Below the pieces are notes generated by a model. That model was given only the letters and a program-made list of their open reading frames with translations. It made no database searches and had not been told where the DNA came from. The translations under genes were made by a program, and so were the position numbers. A DNA stretch of 64,000 bases from the NCBI RefSeq assembly GCF_963576545.1, contig NW_026870567.1, positions 42,302 to 106,301 of the forward strand, written 5' to 3'. Source of the DNA: Limanda limanda. Its lineage: Eukaryota; Chordata; Actinopteri; Pleuronectiformes; Pleuronectidae. Positions 22,801 to 35,745 of the stretch are shown here, piece by piece (position 1 is the first letter of the stretch; each line of letters begins with the position of its first letter).

Positions 22801-25334
22801 AAAGTTATTCAAGAATATCTCTTTCTCCTATGTGCTTTCATCCCTAACCCTAACCCTAACCCTTCCGAAAGTCGGAGAAGCTCAAGGATGGTACCGATCG
22901 ATGCGCGCTACCCCATTTAGTGGGGGTAGAGCCTACTTGCAAGTCTCTCCGACCTTCACAAAAAAAGTTATTCAAGAATATCTCTTTCTCCTATGTGCTT
23001 TCATCCCTAACCCTAACCCTAACCCTTCCGAAAGTCGGAGAAGCTCAAGGATGGTACCGATCGATGCGCGCTACCCCATTTAGTGGGGGTAGAGCCTACT
23101 TGCAAGTCTCTCCGACCTTCACAAAAAAAGTTATTCAAGAATATCTCTTTCTCCTATGTGCTTTCATCCCTAACCCTAACCCTAACCCTTCCGAAAGTCG
23201 GAGAAGCTCAAGGATGGTACCGATCGATGCGCGCTACCCCATTTAGTGGGGGTAGAGCCTACTTGCAAGTCTCTCCGACCTTCACAAAAAAAGTTATTCA
23301 AGAATATCTCTTTCTCCTATGTGCTTTCATCCCTAACCCTAACCCTAACCCTTCCGAAAGTCGGAGAAGCTCAAGGATGGTACCGATCGATGCGCGCTAC
23401 CCCATTTAGTGGGGGTAGAGCCTACTTGCAAGTCTCTCCGACCTTCACAAAAAAAGTTATTCAAGAATATCTCTTTCTCCTATGTGCTTTCATCCCTAAC
23501 CCTAACCCTAACCCTTCCGAAAGTCGGAGAAGCTCAAGGATGGTACCGATCGATGCGCGCTACCCCATTTAGTGGGGGTAGAGCCTACTTGCAAGTCTCT
23601 CCGACCTTCACAAAAAAAGTTATTCAAGAATATCTCTTTCTCCTATGTGCTTTCATCCCTAACCCTAACCCTAACCCTTCCGAAAGTCGGAGAAGCTCAA
23701 GGATGGTACCGATCGATGCGCGCTACCCCATTTAGTGGGGGTAGAGCCTACTTGCAAGTCTCTCCGACCTTCACAAAAAAAGTTATTCAAGAATATCTCT
23801 TTCTCCTATGTGCTTTCATCCCTAACCCTAACCCTAACCCTTCCGAAAGTCGGAGAAGCTCAAGGATGGTACTGATCGATGCGCGCTACCCCATTTAGTG
23901 GGGGTAGAGCCTACTTGCAAGTCTCTCCGACCTTCACAAAAAAAGTTATTCAAGAATATCTCTTTCTCCTATGTGCTTTCATCCCTAACCCTAACCCTAA
24001 CCCTTCCGAAAGTCGGAGAAGCTCAAGGATGGTACCGATCGATGCGCGCTACCCCATTTAGTGGGGGTAGAGCCTACTTGCAAGTCTCTCCGACCTTCAC
24101 AAAAAAAGTTATTCAAGAATATCTCTTTCTCCTATGTGCTTTCATCCCTAACCCTAACCCTAACCCTTCCGAAAGTCGGAGAAGCTCAAGGATGGTACCG
24201 ATCGATGCGCGCTACCCCATTTAGTGGGGGTAGAGCCTACTTGCAAGTCTCTCCGACCTTCACAAAAAAAGTTATTCAAGAATATCTCTTTCTCCTATGT
24301 GCTTTCATCCCTAACCCTAACCCTAACCCTTCCGAAAGTCGGAGAAGCTCACGGATGGTACCGATCGATGCGCGCTACCCCATTTAGTGGGGGTAGAGCC
24401 TACTTGCAAGTCTCTCCGACCTTCACAAAAAAAGTTATTCAAGAATATCTCTTTCTCCTATGTGCTTTCATCCCTAACCCTAACCCTAACCCTTCCGAAA
24501 GTCGGAGAAGCTCAAGGATGGTACCGATCGATGCGCGCTACCCCATTTAGTGGGGGTAGAGCCTACTTGCAAGTCTCTCCGACCTTCACAAAAAAAGTTA
24601 TTCAAGAATATCTCTTTCTCCTATGTGCTTTCATCCCTAACCCTAACCCTAACCCTTCCGAAAGTCGGAGAAGCTCAAGGATGGTACCGATCGATGCGCG
24701 CTACCCCATTTAGTGGGGGTAGAGCCTACTTGCAAGTCTCTCCGACCTTCACAAAAAAAGTTATTCAAGAATATCTCTTTCTCCTATGTGCTTTCATCCC
24801 TAACCCTAACCCTAACCCTTCCGAAAGTCGGAGAAGCTCAAGGATGGTACCGATCGATGCGCGCTACCCCATTTAGTGGGGGTAGAGCCTACTTGCAAGT
24901 CTCTCCGACCTTCACAAAAAAAGTTATTCAAGAATATCTCTTTCTCCTATGTGCTTTCATCCCTAACCCTAACCCTAACCCTTCCGAAAGTCGGAGAAGC
25001 TCAAGGATGGTACTGATCGATGCGCGCTACCCCATTTAGTGGGGGTAGAGCCTACTTGCAAGTCTCTCCGACCTTCACAAAAAAAGTTATTCAAGAATAT
25101 CTCTTTCTCCTATGTGCTTTCATCCCTAACCCTAACCCTAACCCTTTCGAAAGTCGGAGAAGCTCAAGGATGGTACCGATCGATGCGCACTACCCCATTT
25201 AGTGGGGGTAGAGCCTACTTGCAAGTCTCTCCGACCTTCACAAAAAAAGTTATTCAAGAATATCTCTTTCTCCTATGTGCTTTCATCCCTAACCCTAACC
25301 CTAACCCTTCCGAAAGTCGGAGAAGCTCAAGGAT
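19809..25334 (+). repeat. Long A runs with a 2926-bp duplication
   Basis: There are only two dimers (19809 and 22409), separated by 14 A and followed by 16 A. Private markers recur 2926 bp apart: CTCACGGATGG at 21426 and 24352, GCGCACTACC at 22263 and 25189, CCCTTTCGAAAG near 22219 and 25145, and a CACTAA change in the telomere block at 22686 and 25612. The duplicated tract is therefore at least from about 21.4 to 22.7 kb and from 24.3 to 25.6 kb. Confidence 0.92.
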
Positions 25335-26948
25335 GGTACTGATCGATGCGCGCAACCCCATTTAGTGGGGGTAGAGCCTACTTGCAAGTCTCTCCGACCT
25401 TCACAAAAAAAGTTATTCAAGAATATCTCCTCAGATTTGGGGGAATTTCGTCGGTCGACCTCTTCCGAAGGTCGTACAAGCTCGGGGATGGTACCAATCG
25501 ATCCGCAGGACCCAAATTAGTCCAGATGCAACCACTTTCCAAGTCTCTCCGACCTTCACAAAAAAAGTTATTCAAGAATATCTCTTTCTCCTATGTGCTT
25601 TCATCCCTAACACTAACCCTAACCCTTCCGAAAGTCGGAGAAGCTCAAGGATGGTACCGATCGATGCGCGCTACCCCATTTAGTGGGGGTAGAGCCTACT
25701 TGCAAGTCTCTCCGACCTTCACAAAAAAAGTTATTCAAGAATATCTCTTTCTCCTATGTGCTTTCATCCCTAACCCTAACCCTAACCCTCTCGAAAGTCG
25801 GAGAAGCTCAAGGATGGTACCGATCGATGCGCGCTACCCCATTTAGTGGGGGTAGAGCCTATTTGCAAGTCTCTCCGACCTTCACAAAAAAAGTTATTCA
25901 AGAATATCTCTTTCTCCTATGTGCTTTCATCCCTAACCCTAACCCTAACCCTTCCGAAAGTCGGAGAAGCTCAAGGATGGTACCGATCGATGCGCGCTAC
26001 CCCATTTAGTGGGGGTAGAGCCTACTTGCAAGTCTCTCCGACCTTCACAAAAAAAGTTATTCAAGAATATCTCTTTCTCCTATGTGCTTTCATCCCTAAC
26101 CCTAACCCTAACCCTTCCGAAAGTCGGAGAAGCTCAAGGATGGTACTGATCGATGCGCGCAACCCCATTTAGTGGGGGTAGAGCCTACTTGCAAGTCTCT
26201 CCGACCTTCACAAAAAAAGTTATTCAAGAATATCTCCTCAGATTTGGGGGAATTTCGTCGGTCGACCTCTTCCGAAGGTCGTACAAGCTCGGGGATGGTA
26301 CCAATCGATCCGCAGGACCCAAATTAGTCCAGATGCAACCACTTTCCAAGTCTCTCCGACCTTCACAAAAAAAGTTATTCAAGAATATCTCTTTCTCCTA
26401 TGTGCTTTCATCCCTAACACTAACCCTAACCCTTCCGAAAGTCGGAGAAGCTCAAGGATGGTACCGATCGATGCGCGCTACCCCATTTAGTGGGGGTAGA
26501 GCCTACTTGCAAGTCTCTCCGACCTTCACAAAAAAAGTTATTCAAGAATATCTCTTTCTCCTATGTGCTTTCATCCCTAACCCTAACCCTAACCCTCTCG
26601 AAAGTCGGAGAAGCTCAAGGATGGTACCGATCGATGCGCGCTACCCCATTTAGTGGGGGTAGAGCCTATTTGCAAGTCTCTCCGACCTTCACAAAAAAAG
26701 TTATTCAAGAATATCTCTTTCTCCTATGTGCTTTCATCCCTAACCCTAACCCTAACCCTTCCGAAAGTCGGAGAAGCTCAAGGATGGTACCGATCGATGC
26801 GCGCTACCCCATTTAGTGGGGGTAGAGCCTACTTGCAAGTCTCTCCGACCTTCACAAAAAAAGTTATTCAAGAATATCTCTTTCTCCTATGTGCTTTCAT
26901 CCCTAACCCTAACCCTAACCCTTCCGAAAGTCGGAGAAGCTCAAGGAT
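25335..26948 (+). repeat. 807-bp higher-order repeat, two copies (25335-26141, 26142-26948)
   Basis: Each copy is BC plus three A. Shared private changes are CACTAA in the telomere block (25612, 26419), CCCTCTCGAAAG (about 25790, 26597) and CCTATTTGC (about 25861, 26668). The first marker is inherited from the 2926-bp duplication, which fixes the order of events: the 2926-bp and 807-bp duplications both came after that mutation. Confidence 0.93.
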
Positions 26949-27747
26949 GGTACTGATCGATGCGCGCAACCCCATTTAGTGGGGGTAGAGCCTACTTGCA
27001 AGTCTCTCCGACCTTCACAAAAAAAGTTATTCAAGAATATCTCCTCAGATTTGGGGGAATTTCGTCGGTCGACCTCTTCCGAAGGTCGTACAAGCTCAGG
27101 GATGGTACCAATCGATCCGCAGGACCCAAATTAGTCCAGATGCAACCACTTTCCAAGTCTCTCCGACCTTCACAAAAAAAGTTATTCAAGAATATCTCTT
27201 TCTCCTATGTGCTTTCATCCCTAACCCTAACCCTAACCCTTCCGAAAGTCGGAGAAGCTCAAGGATGGTACCGATCGATGCGCGTTACCCCATTTAGTGG
27301 GGGTAGAGCCTACTTGCAAGTCTCTCCGACCTTCACAAAAAAAGTTATTCAAGAATATCTCTTTCTCCTATGTGCTTTCATCCCTAACCCTAACCCTAAC
27401 CCTTCCGAAAGTCGGAGAAGCTCAAGGATGGTACCGATCGATGCGCGCAACCCCATTTAGTGGGGGTAGAGCCTACTTGCAAGTCTCTCCGACCTTCACA
27501 AAAAAGGTTATTCAAGAATATCTCCTCAGATTTGGGGGAATTTCGTCGGTCGACCTCTTCCGAAGGTCGTACAAGCTCGGGGATGGTACCAATCTATCCG
27601 CAGGACCCAAATTAGTCCAGATGCAACCACTTTCCAAGTCTCTCCGACCTTCACAAAAAAAGTTATTCAAGAATATCTCTTTCTCCTATGTGCTTTCATC
27701 CCTACCCCTAACCCTAACCCTTCCGAAAGTCGGAGAAGCTCAAGGAT
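26949..27747 (+). repeat. Two BC dimers and one A between HORs
   Basis: Dimers start at 26949 (followed by one A) and 27430 (followed by none). The second has the AAAAAAGG core variant near 27506 also seen near 19086, GATCTATCC in linker Y (about 27595), and CCTACCCCTAA in the telomere block (27705). Confidence 0.9.
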
Positions 27748-30700
27748 GGTACCGATCGATGCGCGCTACCCCATTTAGTGGGGGTAGAGCCTACTTGCAA
27801 GTCTCTCCGACCTTCACAAAAAAAGTTATTCAAGAATATCTCCTCAGATTTGGGGGAATTTCGTCGGTCGACCTCTTCCGAAGGTCGTACAAGCTCGGGG
27901 ATGGTACCAATCGATCCGCAGGACCCAAATTAGTCCAGATGCAACCACTTTCCAAGTCTCTCCGACCTTCACAAAAAAAGTTATTCAAGAATATCTCTTT
28001 CTCCTATGTGCTTTCATCCCTAACCCTAACCCTAACCCTTCCGAAAGTCGGAGAAGCTCAAGGATGGTACCGATCGATGCGCGCTACCCCATTTAGTGGG
28101 GGTAGAGCCTACTTGCAAGTCTCTCCGACCTTCACAAAAAAAGTTATTCAAGAATATCTCTTTCTCCTATGTGCTTTCATCCCTAACCCTAACCCTTCAG
28201 AAAGTCGGAGAAGCTCAAAGATGGTACCGATCGATGCGCGCTACCCCATTTAGTGGGGGTAGAGCCTACTTGCAAGTCTCTCCGACCTTCACAAAAAAAG
28301 TTATTCAAGAATATCTCTTTCTCCTATGTGCTTTCATCCCTAACCCTAACCCTAACCCTTCCGAACGTCGGAGAAGCTCAAGGATGGTACCGATCGATGC
28401 GCGCTACCCCATTTAGTGGGGGTAGAGCCTACTTGCAAGTCTCTCCGACCTTCACAAAAAAAGTTATTCAAGAATATCTCTTTCTCCTATGTGCTTTCAT
28501 CCCTAACCCTAACCCTAACCCTTTCAAAAGTCGGAGAAGCTCAAGGATGGTACTGATCGATGCGCGCAACCCCATTTAGTGGGGGTAGAGCCTACTTGCA
28601 AGTCTCTCCGACCTTCACAAAAAAAGTTATTCAAGAATATCTCCTCAGATTTGGGGGAATTTCGTCGGTCGACCTCTTCCGAAGGTCGTACAAGCTCGAA
28701 GATGGTACCAATCGATCTGCAGGACCCAAATTAGTCCAGATGCAACCACTTTCCAAGTCTCTCCGACCTTCACAAAAAAAGTTATTCAAGAATATCTCTT
28801 TCTCCTATGTGCTTTCATCCCTAACCCTAACCCTAACCCTTCCGAAAGTCGGAGAAGCTCAAGGATGGTACTGATCGATGCGCGCAACCCCATTTAGTGG
28901 GGGTAGAGCCTACTTGCAAGTCTCTCCGACCTTCACAAAAAAAGTTATTCAAGAATATCTCCTCAGATTTGGGGGAATTTCGTCGGTCGACCTCTTCCGA
29001 AGGTCGTACAAGCTCGGGGATGGTACCAATCGATCTGCAGGACCCAAATTAGTCCAGATGCAACCACTTTCCAAGTCTCTCCGACCTTCACAAAAAAAGT
29101 TATTCAAGAATATCTCTTTCTCCTATGTGCTTTCATCCCTAACCCTAACCCTAACCCTTCCGAAAGTCGGAGAAGCTCAAGGATGGTACCGATCGATGCG
29201 CGCTACCCCATTTAGTGGGGGTAGAGCCTACTTGCAAGTCTCTCCGACCTTCACAAAAAAAGTTATTCAAGAATATCTCTTTCTCCTATGTGCTTTCATC
29301 CCTAACCCTAACCCTAACCCTTCCGAAAGTCGGAGAAGCTCAAGGATGGTACCGATCGATGCGCGCTACCCCATTTAGTGGGGGTAGAGCCTACTTGCAA
29401 GTCTCTCCGACCTTCACAAAAAAAGTTATTCAAGAATATCTCCTCAGATTTGGGGGAATTTCGTCGGTCGACCTCTTCCGAAGGTCGTACAAGCTCGGGG
29501 ATGGTACCAATCGATCTGCAGGACCCAAATTAGTCCAGATGCAACCACTTTCCAAGTCTCTCCGACCTTCACAAAAAAAGTTATTCAAGAATATCTCTTT
29601 CTCCTATGTGCTTTCATCCCTAACCCTAACCCTAACCCTTCCGAAAGTCGGAGAAGCTCAAGGATGGTACCGATCGATGCGCGCTACCCCATTTAGTGGG
29701 GGTAAAGCCTACTTGCAAGTCTCTCCGACCTTCACAAAAAAAGTTATTCAAGAATATCTCTTTCTCCTATGTGCTTTCATCCCTAACCCTAACCCTAACC
29801 CTTCCGAAAGTCGGAGAAGCTCAAGGATGGTACCGATCGATGCGCGCTACCCCATTTAGTGGGGGTAGAGCCTACTTGCAAGTCTCTCCGACCTTCACAA
29901 AAAAAGTTATTCAAGAATATCTCTTTCTCCTATGTGCTTTCATCCCTAACCCTAACCCTAACCCTTCCGAAAGTCGGAGAAGCTCAAGGATGGTACCGAT
30001 CGATGCGCGCTACCCCATTTAGTGGGGGTAGAGCCTACTTGCAAGTCTTTCCGACCTTCACAAAAAAAGTTATTCAAGAATATCTCTTTCTCCTATGTGC
30101 TTTCATCCCTAACCCTAACCCTTCCAAAAGTCGGAGAAGCTCAAGGATGGTACTGATCGATGCGCGCAACCCCATTTAGTGGGGGTAGAGCCTACTTGCA
30201 AGTCTCTCCGACCTTCACAAAAAAAGTTATTCAAGAATATCTCCTCAGATTTGGGGGAATTTCGTCGGTCGACCTCTTCCGAAGGTCGTACAAGCTCGGG
30301 GATGGTACCAATCGATCTGCAGGACCCAAATTAGTCCAGATGCAACCACTTTCCAAGTCTCTCCGACCTTCACAAAAAAAGTTATTCAAGAATATCTCTT
30401 TCTCCTATGTGCTTTCATCCCTAACCCTAACCCTAACCCTTCCGAAAGTCGGAGAAGCTCAAGGATGGTACCGATCGATGCGCGCTACCCCATTTAGTGG
30501 GGGTAGAGCCTACTTGCAAGTCTCTCCGACCTTCACAAAAAAAGTTATTCAAGAATATCTCTTTCTCCTATGTGCTTTCATCCCTAACCCTAACCCTAAC
30601 CCTTCCGAAAGTCGGAGAAGCTCAAGGATGGTACCGATCGATGCGCGCTACCCCATTTAGTGGGGGTAGAGCCTACTTGCAAGTCTCTCCGACCTTCACA

Positions 30701-31740
30701 AAAAAAGTTATTCAAGAATATCTCCTCAGATTTGGGGGAATTTCGTCGGTCGACCTCTTCCGAAGGTCGTACAAGCTCGGGGATGGTACCAATCGATCCG
30801 CAGGACCCAAATTAGTCCAGATGCAACCACTTTCCAAGTCTCTCCGACCTTCACAAAAAAAGTTATTCAAGAATATCTCTTTCTCCTATGTGCTTTCATC
30901 CCTAACCCTAACCCTAACCCTTCCGAAAGTCGGAGAAGCTCAAGGATGGTACCGATCGATGCGCGCTACCCCATTTAGTGGGTGTAGAGCCTACTTGCAA
31001 GTCTCTCCGACCTTCACAAAAAAAGTTATTCAAGAATATCTCTTTCTCCTATGTGCTTTCATCCCTAACCCTAACCCTAACCCTTCCGAAAGTCGGAGAA
31101 GCTCAAGGATGGTACCGATCGATGCGCGCAACCCCATTTAGTGGGGGTAGAGCCTACTTGCAAGTCTCTCCGACTTTCACAAAAAAGGTTATTCAAGAAT
31201 ATCTCCTCAGATTTGGGGGAATTTCGTCGGTCGACCTCTTCCGAAGGTCGTACAAGCTCGGGGATGGTACCAATCGATCCGCAGGACCCAAATTAGTCCA
31301 GATGCAACCACTTTCCAAGTCTCTCCGACCTTCACAAAAAAAGTTATTCAAGAATATCTCTTTCTCCTATGTGCTTTCATCCCTAACCCTAACCCTTCCG
31401 AAAGTCGGAGAAGCTCAAGGATGGTACCGATCGATGCGCGCTACCCCATTTAGTGGGGGTAGAGCCTACTTGCAAGTCTCTCCGACCTTCACAAAAAAAG
31501 TTATTCAAGAATATCTCCTCAGATTTGGGGGAATTTCGTCGGTCGACCTCTTCCGAAGGTCGTACAAGCTCGGGGATGGTACCAATCGATCCGCAGGACC
31601 CAAATTAGTCCAGATGCAACCACTTTCCAAGTCTCTCCGACCTTCACAAAAAAAGTTATTCAAGAATATCTCTTTCTCCTATGTGCTTTCATCCCTAACC
31701 CTAACCCTAACCCTTCCGAAAGTCGGAGAAGCTCAAGGAT
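27748..31740 (+). repeat. 4.0-kb higher-order repeat, copy 1
   Basis: Dimers start at 27748, 28549, 28867, 29348, 30149, 30630, 31111 and 31423, followed by 3, 0, 1, 3, 1, 1, 0 and 0 A. Private markers are CTTCAGAAAG (28195-28200), CTCGAAGATGG (28699), GGGTAAAGCC (about 29704), CGACTTTCAC (31171) and a 6-bp telomere-block contraction (31381-31395). Two further contractions, at 28181 and 30107, are not in copy 2, which is why the copies differ in length. Confidence 0.93.
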
Positions 31741-34700
31741 GGTACCGATCGATGCGCGCTACCCCATTTAGTGGGGGTAGAGCCTACTTGCAAGTCTCTC
31801 CGACCTTCACAAAAAAAGTTATTCAAGAATATCTCCTCAGATTTGGGGGAATTTCGTCGGTCGACCTCTTCCGAAGGTCGTACAAGCTCGGGGATGGTAC
31901 CAATCGATCCGCAGGACCCAAATTAGTCCAGATGCAACCACTTTCCAAGTCTCTCCGACCTTCACAAAAAAAGTTATTCAAGAATATCTCTTTCTCCTAT
32001 GTGCTTTCATCCCTAACCCTAACCCTAACCCTTCCGAAAGTCGGAGAAGCTCAAGGATGGTACCGATCGATGCGCGCTACCCCATTTAGTGGGGGTAGAG
32101 CCTACTTGCAAGTCTCTCCGACCTTCACAAAAAAAGTTATTCAAGAATATCTCTTTCTCCTATGTGCTTTCATCCCTAACCCTAACCCTAACCCTTCAGA
32201 AAGTCGGAGAAGCTCAAGGATGGTACCGATCGATGTGCGCTACCCCATTTAGTGGGGGTAGAGCCTACTTGCAAGTCTCTCCGACCTTCACAAAAAAAGT
32301 TATTCAAGAATATCTCTTTCTCCTATGTGCTTTCATCCCTAACCCTAACCCTAACCCTTCCGAAAGTCAGAGAAGCTCAAGGATGGTACCGATCGATGCG
32401 CGCTACCCCATTTAGTGGGGGTAGAGCCTACTTGCAAGTCTCTCCGACCTTCACAAAAAAAGTTATTCAAGAATATCTCTTTCTCCTATGTGCTTTCATC
32501 CCTAACCCTAACCCTAACCCTTCCAAAAGTCGGAGAAGCTCAAGGATGGTACTGATCGATGCGCGCAACCCCATTTAGTGGGGGTAGAGCCTACTTGCAA
32601 GTCTCTCCGACCTTCACAAAAAAAGTTATTCAAGAATATCTCCTCAGATTTGGGGGAATTTCGTCGGTCGACCTCTTCCGAAGGTCGTACAAGCTCGAAG
32701 ATGGTACCAATCGATCTGCAGGACCCAAATTAGTCCAGATGCAACCACTTTCCAAGTCTCTCCGACCTTCACAAAAAAAGTTATTCAAGAATATCTCTTT
32801 CTCCTATGTGCTTTCATCCCTAACCCTAACCCTAACCCTTCCGAAAGTCGGAGAAGCTCAAGGATGGTACTGATCGATGCGCGCAACCCCATTTAGTGGG
32901 GGTAGAGCCTACTTGCAAGTCTCTCCGACCTTCACAAAAAAAGTTATTCAAGAATATCTCCTCAGATTTGGGGGAATTTCGTCGGTCGACCTCTTCCGAA
33001 GGTCGTACAAGCTCGGGGATGGTACCAATCGATCTGCAGGACCCAAATTAGTCCAGATGCAACCACTTTCCAAGTCTCTCCGACCTTCACAAAAAAAGTT
33101 ATTCAAGAATATCTCTTTCTCCTATGTGCTTTCATCCCTAACCCTAACCCTAACCCTTCCGAAAGTCGGAGAAGCTCAAGGATGGTACCGATCGATGCGC
33201 GCTACCCCATTTAGTGGGGGTAGAGCCTACTTGCAAGTCTCTCCGACCTTCACAAAAAAAGTTATTCAAGAATATCTCTTTCTCCTATGTGCTTTCATCC
33301 CTAACCCTAACCCTAACCCTTCCGAAAGTCGGAGAAGCTCAAGGATGGTACCGATCGATGCGTGCTACCCCATTTAGTGGGGGTAGAGCCTACTTGCAAG
33401 TCTCTCCGACCTTCACAAAAAAAGTTATTCAAGAATATCTCCTCAGATTTGGGGGAATTTCGTCGGTCGACCTCTTCCGAAGGTCGTACAAGCTCGGGGA
33501 TGGTACCAATCGATCTGCAGGACCCAAATTAGTCCAGATGCAACCACTTTCCAAGTCTCTCCGACCTTCACAAAAAAAGTTATTCAAGAATATCTCTTTC
33601 TCCTATGTGCTTTCATCCCTAACCCTAACCCTAACCCTTCCGAAAGTCGGAGAAGCTCAAGGATGGTACCGATCGATGCGCGCTACCCCATTTAGTGGGG
33701 GTAAAGCCTACTTGCAAGTCTCTCCGACCTTCACAAAAAAAGTTATTCAAGAATATCTCTTTCTCCTATGTGCTTTCATCCCTAACCCTAACCCTAACCC
33801 TTCCGAAAGTCGGAGAAGCTCAAGGATGGTACCGATCGATGTGCGCTACCCCATTTAGTGGGGGTAGAGCCTACTTGCAAGTCTCTCCGACCTTCACAAA
33901 AAAAGTTATTCAAGAATATCTCTTTCTCCTATGTGCTTTCATCCCTAACCCTAACCCTAACCCTTCCGAAAGTCGGAGAAGCTCAAGGATGGTACCGATC
34001 GATGCGCGCTACCCCATTTAGTGGGGGTAGAGCCTACTTGCAAGTCTCTCCGACCTTCACAAAAAAAGTTATTCAAGAATATCTCTTTCTCCTATGTGCT
34101 TTCATCCCTAACCCTAACCCTAACCCTTCCAAAAGTCGGAGAAGCTCAAGGATGGTACTGATCGATGCGCGCAACCCCATTTAGTGGGGGTAGAGCCTAC
34201 TTGCAAGTCTCTCCGACCTTCACAAAAAAAGTTATTCAAGAATATCTCCTCAGATTTGGGGGAATTTCGTCGGTCGACCTCTTCCGAAGGTCGTACAAGC
34301 TCGGGGATGGTACCAATCGATCTGCAGGACCCAAATTAGTCCAGATGCAACCACTTTCCAAGTCTCTCCGACCTTCACAAAAAAAGTTATTCAAGAATAT
34401 CTCTTTCTCCTATGTGCTTTCATCCCTAACCCTAACCCTAACCCTTCCGAAAGTCGGAGAAGCTCAAGGATGGTACCGATCGATGCGCGCTACCCCATTT
34501 AGTGGGGGTAGAGCCTACTTGCAAGTCTCTCCGACCTTCACAAAAAAAGTTATTCAAGAATATCTCTTTCTCCTATGTGCTTTCATCCCTAACCCTAACC
34601 CTAACCCTTCCGAAAGTCGGAGAAGCTCAAGGATGGTACCGATCGATGCGCGCTACCCCATTTAGTGGGGGTAGAGCCTACTTGCAAGTCTCTCCGACCT

Positions 34701-35745
34701 TCACAAAAAAAGTTATTCAAGAATATCTCCTCAGATTTGGGGGAATTTCGTCGGTCGACCTCTTCCGAAGGTCGTACAAGCTCGGGGATGGTACCAATCG
34801 ATCCGCAGGACCCAAATTAGTCCAGATGCAACCACTTTCCAAGTCTCTCCGACCTTCACAAAAAAAGTTATTCAAGAATATCTCTTTCTCCTATGTGCTT
34901 TCATCCCTAACCCTAACCCTAACCCTTCCGAAAGTCGGAGAAGCTCAAGGATGGTACCGATCGATGCGCGCTACCCCATTTAGTGGGGGTAGAGCCTACT
35001 TGCAAGTCTCTCCGACCTTCACAAAAAAAGTTATTCAAGAATATCTCTTTCTCCTATGTGCTTTCATCCCTAACCCTAACCCTAACCCTTCCGAAAGTCG
35101 GAGAAGCTCAAGGATGGTACCGATCGATGCGCGCAACCCCATTTAGTGGGGGTAGAGCCTACTTGCAAGTCTCTCCGACTTTCACAAAAAAGGTTATTCA
35201 AGAATATCTCCTCAGATTTGGGGGAATTTCGTCGGTCGACCTCTTCCGAAGGTCGTACAAGCTCGGGGATGGTACCAATCGATCCGCAGGACCCAAATTA
35301 GTCCAGATGCAACCACTTTCCAAGTCTCTCCGACCTTCACAAAAAAAGTTATTCAAGAATATCTCTTTCTCCTATGTGCTTTCATCCCTAACCCTAACCC
35401 TTCCGAAAGTCGGAGAAGCTCAAGGATGGTACCGATCGATGCGCGCTACCCCATTTAGTGGGGGTAGAGCCTACTTGCAAGTCTCTCCGACCTTCACAAA
35501 AAAAGTTATTCAAGAATATCTCCTCAGATTTGGGGGAATTTCGTCGGTCGACCTCTTCCGAAGGTCGTACAAGCTCGGGGATGGTACCAATCGATCCGCA
35601 GGACCCAAATTAGTCCAGATGCAACCACTTTCCAAGTCTCTCCGACCTTCACAAAAAAAGTTATTCAAGAATATCTCTTTCTCCTATGTGCTTTCATCCC
35701 TAACCCTAACCCTAACCCTTCCGAAAGTCGGAGAAGCTCAAGGAT
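31741..35745 (+). repeat. 4.0-kb higher-order repeat, copy 2
   Basis: Dimers start at 31741, 32548, 32866, 33347, 34154, 34635, 35116 and 35428, followed by 3, 0, 1, 3, 1, 1, 0 (then the next block). The private markers of copy 1 recur 3999 to 4005 bp away (32194, 32698, about 33703, 35176, 35386). The offset steps from 3999 to 4005 exactly where copy 1 has lost 6 bp. Confidence 0.93.
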
